From Azotobacter beijerinckii (lineage in GTDB: Bacteria > Pseudomonadota > Gammaproteobacteria > Pseudomonadales > Pseudomonadaceae), in the NCBI RefSeq assembly GCF_900110885.1, contig NZ_FOFJ01000009.1:1-64000 (forward strand): a stretch of 64,000 nucleotides of DNA. The letters run 5' to 3'. Below are positions 60,688 through 64,000 of this stretch, in pieces. A program made the position numbers and the translations under genes. Numbering within the stretch: the first letter of the stretch is position 1; each line of letters opens with the position of its first letter. A model generated the notes under the pieces. It did not search any database. It was given only the letters and a program-made list of their open reading frames with translations, and was not told the DNA's origin.

Positions 60688-61092
60688 TCAGCCCTCCGTC
60701 CGCGGCGGCGCTTCGTACAACTCCAGCGGCAGCCCGTCCGGGTCGGCGAAGAAGGTGAAGCGCCGGCCGGTGTATTCGTCGGTGCGAATCGCCTCGACGG
60801 CGATGCCGCGGGCTTCGAGTTCCGCCTTGCAGGCCGCCACGTCGTCCACCTCGAAGGCCAGATGGCGCAGCCCCTGCGCCTCCGGCCGCGAAGGGCGCGG
60901 CGGCGGCGCGGGAAAGGAGAACAGCTCGACCTGCGAGCCGTCGGGCAATGCCAGATCGAGCTTGTAGGACTGCCGCTCGGTCCGGTAATGCTCGGCGACG
61001 ACGCGCAGGCCGAGGACCTCGGTGTAGAAGCGCTTCGAGACGGCGTAGTCGGAGCAGATGATGGCGGCGTGGTGGAGGCGGCGGAGGTGCAT
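60688..61092 (-). CDS. VOC/glyoxalase-family protein
   Basis: The protein has 134 residues with a typical VOC start, LRRLHHAAIICSDYAVSKRF, then FYTEVLGLRVV, LRHLAFEVDDV near 90 and FFADPDGLPLELYE near 118, containing the metal His and Glu. It is the GloA2/YaeR-type subgroup. Substrate unknown. Confidence 0.87.
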   Translation of the reverse strand: MHLRRLHHAAIICSDYAVSKRFYTEVLGLRVVAEHYRTERQSYKLDLALPDGSQVELFSFPAPPPRPSRPEAQGLRHLAFEVDDVAACKAELEARGIAVEAIRTDEYTGRRFTFFADPDGLPLELYEAPPRTEG

Positions 61093-61299
61093 GGGCGGGA
61101 GCGATCCGGCAAAGGGGTCGAAGGGGAGGGGCGCTCTTTGCATCTTAACCGGTGCGACTGCCGTTGCGTTCGCTGTCCTGCTTCAGGTCGGGCTGCCGAG
61201 CGGCTGGTAGTCGGCGAATACGGTGAGTGCGGTCAGCGCCATCAGCACCAGCGTGCACGGCCTAGAGCCGCGTCCATGATCTCGCCGCCGGGGCTCTGT

Positions 61300-61680
61300 T
61301 CAGCGGCGCAGCGACAGCGCGAGGCTGGTCAGGCTGCCGGCCGATACCGCCGCGTAGAACGGCGGGGAACCGAAGTCCAGCAGCGCGGAGAGGACTGCGC
61401 CTGTGCCGAGGGCGCACCAGGCGACGGTCACCTTGCGGGCCGGCGCCATGGCCGAGGCGGCGACGATGACCGCGACGGCGGACAGGCCGGCGAAGAGCAC
61501 GATCAGCAGGTCGAGGCGGGCCTGGACCTGCTGATTCGTGCAGAAGTCGGAAACCCAGTCCGGCGCCGGACACCAGGCAAGCTCGGCACGGGCATGCACC
61601 ATCATGCCGAGCAGCGCGGTGGCGATCCAGGCGAGGTAGGCGCAGGGGAGGACGAGCAGCCAGCGGAGCCAGGGAGGCAT
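61300..61680 (-). CDS. Small four-helix membrane protein of unknown function
   Basis: The protein has about 126 residues, with hydrophobic segments near 5–28, 55–75, 82–100 and 105–122. A short periplasmic-looking loop has two Cys (WCPAPDWVSDFC). No family recognised. The start at 61680 (MPPWLRWLL) is preferred over 61734 because the first helix then begins directly. Confidence 0.55.
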   Translation of the reverse strand: MPPWLRWLLVLPCAYLAWIATALLGMMVHARAELAWCPAPDWVSDFCTNQQVQARLDLLIVLFAGLSAVAVIVAASAMAPARKVTVAWCALGTGAVLSALLDFGSPPFYAAVSAGSLTSLALSLRR

Positions 61681-61795
61681 GGGGTAGCCCTGAACGGGGA
61701 AGGAGACGTGATGAAAGCAGACCTTGGTCGACAAGGAAACCCGGCCCTTGCCCGCCCGCCCCCGGGCTGGCGCGGCGGCGGGCCGGGCAGTGCGG

Positions 61796-62344
61796 TTACT
61801 CCAGTTCCTCGATGGAGGTGATCAGGCGCAGCCCGCCGGCGGACTCGCGGGGCGCGGTGGGTGTCTGGGCGGTGCGTTCGGCCTTGGCCTTGGCGCGTTC
61901 GACCCAGCTCAGGCCGCCGCAGTGCAGGGCCAGGCTGACTTCGTTGAGCAGGTCCTCGATGGTCTGGCCGGTGCCGACGATGATCGGCTGGATGCCGGCG
62001 GCGATCAGCCGCTTGATCGACGAGGTGCCGATCGAGGCGGCGTAGATCGCCGAGCAGTCGTCGAGGAACTCCAGCTTGGCGATCACCTTGTCTTCCGGCG
62101 GCTTGGCGGCGAGGCGTTCCAGTTCCTCGGCGCTGAGCTGCATGTCGACGACGTTGGCGGTTTCCTCGTCGGTCGACAGGGCCTTGAGGCGGTTCTCGCC
62201 CTTCATGTTGACCTTGACGAATTCGCCGACGCCGAGCAGTTCGGCGTAGCCCGGCGAGACGTCGTAGACCACCAGGGTGTCGGCGGCGCCGAAGTGCAGG
62301 TTGACGTTGACGCGGTCGTTGGAGGCGAAAGCGACTTTGATCAT
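61796..62344 (-). CDS. vnfX: FeV-cofactor carrier protein VnfX
   Basis: The protein has 182 residues of the NifX family: IKVAFASNDRVNVNLHFGAA at the N-terminus, DDCSAIYAASIGTSSIKRLI near 105 and GIQPIIVGTGQTIEDLL. In A. vinelandii VnfX binds NifB-co and a vanadium-containing precursor during cofactor assembly on VnfEN. A basic C-terminal tail of about 45 residues (AKAKAERTAQTPTAP…) extends beyond the core. Starts inside the vnfN stop (ATGA). Confidence 0.93.
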   Translation of the reverse strand: MIKVAFASNDRVNVNLHFGAADTLVVYDVSPGYAELLGVGEFVKVNMKGENRLKALSTDEETANVVDMQLSAEELERLAAKPPEDKVIAKLEFLDDCSAIYAASIGTSSIKRLIAAGIQPIIVGTGQTIEDLLNEVSLALHCGGLSWVERAKAKAERTAQTPTAPRESAGGLRLITSIEELE

Positions 62345-63723
62345 GCGGAAATGCTCCTCGCGGAAGGTTCGGCGGCGCCGTCGAAGTCCTGGCGCAGCGG
62401 CGAGTGGTAGGGGGCGATGCCGGCGCCCCGGGGGGCGAACAGGTTGGCCAGCTCGAAGAGCAGCTGGCGCGCGCCGCGGTAGCCGACCCACAGGCGCGCC
62501 GCCGCGCCGTAGTGGTCGTACTGCGGAAAGCCCGCGCGCAGCAGCGGGATGCCGAGGCGCTCGGCGCTCTGCAGGGCGTGGGAGTTGCCGATCAGCAGCT
62601 GCGCGCCGGCGTCCCGGGCGCGTTCTTCTAGGTCCTCGAAGTCGCCGACCACCACCTCCTCGACGTTCAGCGCCTGCAGCGCCGCGGTGCGGCAGGGGCT
62701 GACCGCGGCGACCAGGCGGGCGCCGATGTCGTCGAGAAAGCGCCCGAGGGCGACCAACTGGTCGGCGTCGGCGCCGACGGCGATGCGCGCGCCGCCGACC
62801 GGGACGTAGCTGTCGACCATCGCGTCGAGCAGCTGCTCGCGCTGGCGGAGGATGCGCGCCGGCACCGGGCGGCCGGAGACGTCGGCGAGCGCCTGGACGA
62901 AGGCGTCGCAGTCGGCCAGCGCGGTCAGCCCGGCCAGGCGCAGGTCGGGCACCCCGGTGCGCGCCTGCAGCAGGTCGGCAGCGCCGGCGAGGGAGTCGCC
63001 GATCACCAGGGTCAGCGCCGAGCGGCCCATCGCGGCGATCGCCTGGCGGCTGGTGCCGCCGGTGGTCAGGGTGGTGTAGCCCTGGGGCGTCAGGTGGCCG
63101 TCGAGGGAGTCGGCGAGGTCGGGGAGGATCACCGCCTGCAGGCCGAAGCTCTCGATCCATTCGCGGATCGCCTCGACGTCGGCGGGGGTCAGCATCGACG
63201 AGGCGAGCAGGTTGACCTGGCGGGCGCGCTGCACCGCCGGCACCACGGCGTCCGGCACCAGCGCCTCGATGATCGCCTCCACCGCCAGGGCGTAGCCGCT
63301 CTCCAGGCCGCCGAGGGTGTCCGGGGTGTTCACCGCGACGACGCTGGCGCTCTCGCAGCGGCCGGCGTGGAAGTTGCGCAGCACGCGGCGGATGTCGGCG
63401 CCCTGCATTTCCACCAGGCCGGTGGTGACCAGGCCGACCACTTCCGGGCGGTGTTCGTCGATCACCGTCGCCAGGCCTTCCTGCAGCCGCTCGTCGCCGC
63501 CGAGTACGCTGCTGACCATGTCCAGCGCGGTGGTCTGCAGCGGGATGGGCTCGCGGAAGTGGCGGGTGAAGAATACCTTGCTGAACGCCGTGCAGCCCTG
63601 GGCGCCGTGCTCCAGCGGCAGGCTGCGGGCCAGGCCGAGGAAGGCCAGCGCCGCGCCCATCGGCTGGCTGACGCGCAGCGGGTTGACGCTCAGCGGCTTG
63701 TTGGTCTGGACGATCCGGGCCAT
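62341..63723 (-). CDS. vnfN: FeV-cofactor assembly scaffold VnfN
   Basis: The protein has 460 residues, similar to NifN/NifK: ALAFLGLARSLPLEHGAQGC near 28–45 (cluster Cys), GLVTTGLVEMQGADI near 97, and VNTPDTLGGLESGYA. It forms the VnfEN scaffold on which FeV-cofactor is completed. It starts 1 base after vnfE stop and ends overlapping vnfX. Confidence 0.95.
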   Translation of the reverse strand: MARIVQTNKPLSVNPLRVSQPMGAALAFLGLARSLPLEHGAQGCTAFSKVFFTRHFREPIPLQTTALDMVSSVLGGDERLQEGLATVIDEHRPEVVGLVTTGLVEMQGADIRRVLRNFHAGRCESASVVAVNTPDTLGGLESGYALAVEAIIEALVPDAVVPAVQRARQVNLLASSMLTPADVEAIREWIESFGLQAVILPDLADSLDGHLTPQGYTTLTTGGTSRQAIAAMGRSALTLVIGDSLAGAADLLQARTGVPDLRLAGLTALADCDAFVQALADVSGRPVPARILRQREQLLDAMVDSYVPVGGARIAVGADADQLVALGRFLDDIGARLVAAVSPCRTAALQALNVEEVVVGDFEDLEERARDAGAQLLIGNSHALQSAERLGIPLLRAGFPQYDHYGAAARLWVGYRGARQLLFELANLFAPRGAGIAPYHSPLRQDFDGAAEPSARSISA

Positions 63724-63724
63724 G

Positions 63725-64000
63725 TCAGGCTTCCTCCAGCAGGGCGGTATTGGCGCTCGCGCGCACCCAGCGCGGCTCCTGGCGCACGCGCTGCCACACC
63801 GGGCTGTGCACGGCCAGGGCGAGCTGGCGGGCCAGTTCGACGAAGCCTGCGTAGCCTTCGTAGCCGAAGTCGCGTTCGTGGTTGATGTCGAGGAAGGCCA
63901 GGCGCGCCTTGAGCGCGGCGTACAGGTAGCGTCCGCCGGCGATCAGGATGTCGGCGCCGCTCTCGATGCAGGTGGCGATCAGCGCGCTCTGGTCGTTGTC
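63725..64000 (-). CDS. vnfE: FeV-cofactor assembly scaffold VnfE, C-terminal part only
   Basis: The last about 91 codons are present; the gene continues beyond the window. The sequence ADILIAGGRYLYAALKARLA, LDINHERDFGYEGYAG and FVELARQLALAVHSPVW matches the C-terminal domain of NifE/VnfE. It is the partner of VnfN. The promoter and vnfA are expected to the right, outside the window. Confidence 0.92.
   Translation of the reverse strand, partial: DNDQSALIATCIESGADILIAGGRYLYAALKARLAFLDINHERDFGYEGYAGFVELARQLALAVHSPVWQRVRQEPRWVRASANTALLEEA

Overview
The window is about 64 kb of high-GC gammaproteobacterial chromosome. It very probably comes from Azotobacter vinelandii or a close relative. Gene order in the core parts matches Pseudomonas (dsbA–cc4–engB; zwf–hexR–LysR–pycA–pycB; trpI–trpBA), and the right third carries the vanadium-nitrogenase (vnf) cluster typical of Azotobacter. 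I saw no rRNA, tRNA or CRISPR array.

Layout. 1–1 kb: truncated IS66 tnpB and an RND efflux pump remnant with a large internal deletion. 1–9.7 kb: small lipoproteins, PagL, a sulfur-handling set (MBL-fold hydrolase plus two YeeE/YedE half proteins), a CSS-motif/EAL phosphodiesterase, a cell-wall amidase, an EEP-family hydrolase, DsbA and cytochrome c4. 10–18 kb: EngB, Zwf/HexR with a HexR operator between them, a LysR regulator and two-subunit pyruvate carboxylase. 18–24.3 kb: a flavin monooxygenase, dodecin, trpI/trpBA, then two toxin–antitoxin pairs (PrlF–YhaV, MazEF-like) next to a decayed copy of the trpA 3' end. 24.5–30.3 kb: cbpAM, a FUSC-type membrane protein, a methyltransferase, a CAP-domain protein and endonuclease I.

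30.4–35.5 kb holds the most striking uncharacterised locus. Five tightly overlapping genes encode an SBP-fold protein without a signal peptide, a HypB-like GTPase with Cys pairs, an ABC-type ATPase without a permease, a YdjA-type nitroreductase and a GCS2-type ligase. A small gene is divergent from them. In the intergenic region are a perfect NifA-type site (TGT-N10-ACA) and a sigma54 -24/-12 candidate facing each way. I infer a nitrogen-fixation-linked metallocofactor or redox maturation system rather than a transporter.

35.6–45.9 kb: a secreted epimerase-like protein and a GH13 glucosidase, MgtA, then a lower-GC accessory island with a PAS–LuxR regulator, a ClyA/HlyE-type pore-forming toxin homologue, large palindromes and a damaged MNT/HEPN pair.

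46.6–64 kb: the vnf region. vnfH–vnfF (nitrogenase reductase and ferredoxin) and vnfDGK each have a clear sigma54 promoter. A perfect GTAC-N6-GTAC VnfA-type site lies upstream of vnfH. vnfDGK continues without a visible terminator through an unknown 301-residue protein, the NifX-family VnfY, a PhnCDE-like ABC importer (candidate oxyanion/vanadate uptake) and a Nif11-family small protein, ending at a strong terminator. Between vnfF and vnfD sits a three-gene cassette (AAA ATPase, PIN nuclease, RNA ligase) that looks like a defence or RNA-repair module. Upstream of vnfH lie an aromatic-acid MFS transporter, a VOC protein and a membrane protein, then vnfX, vnfN and the end of vnfE (cofactor assembly), which runs off the window.
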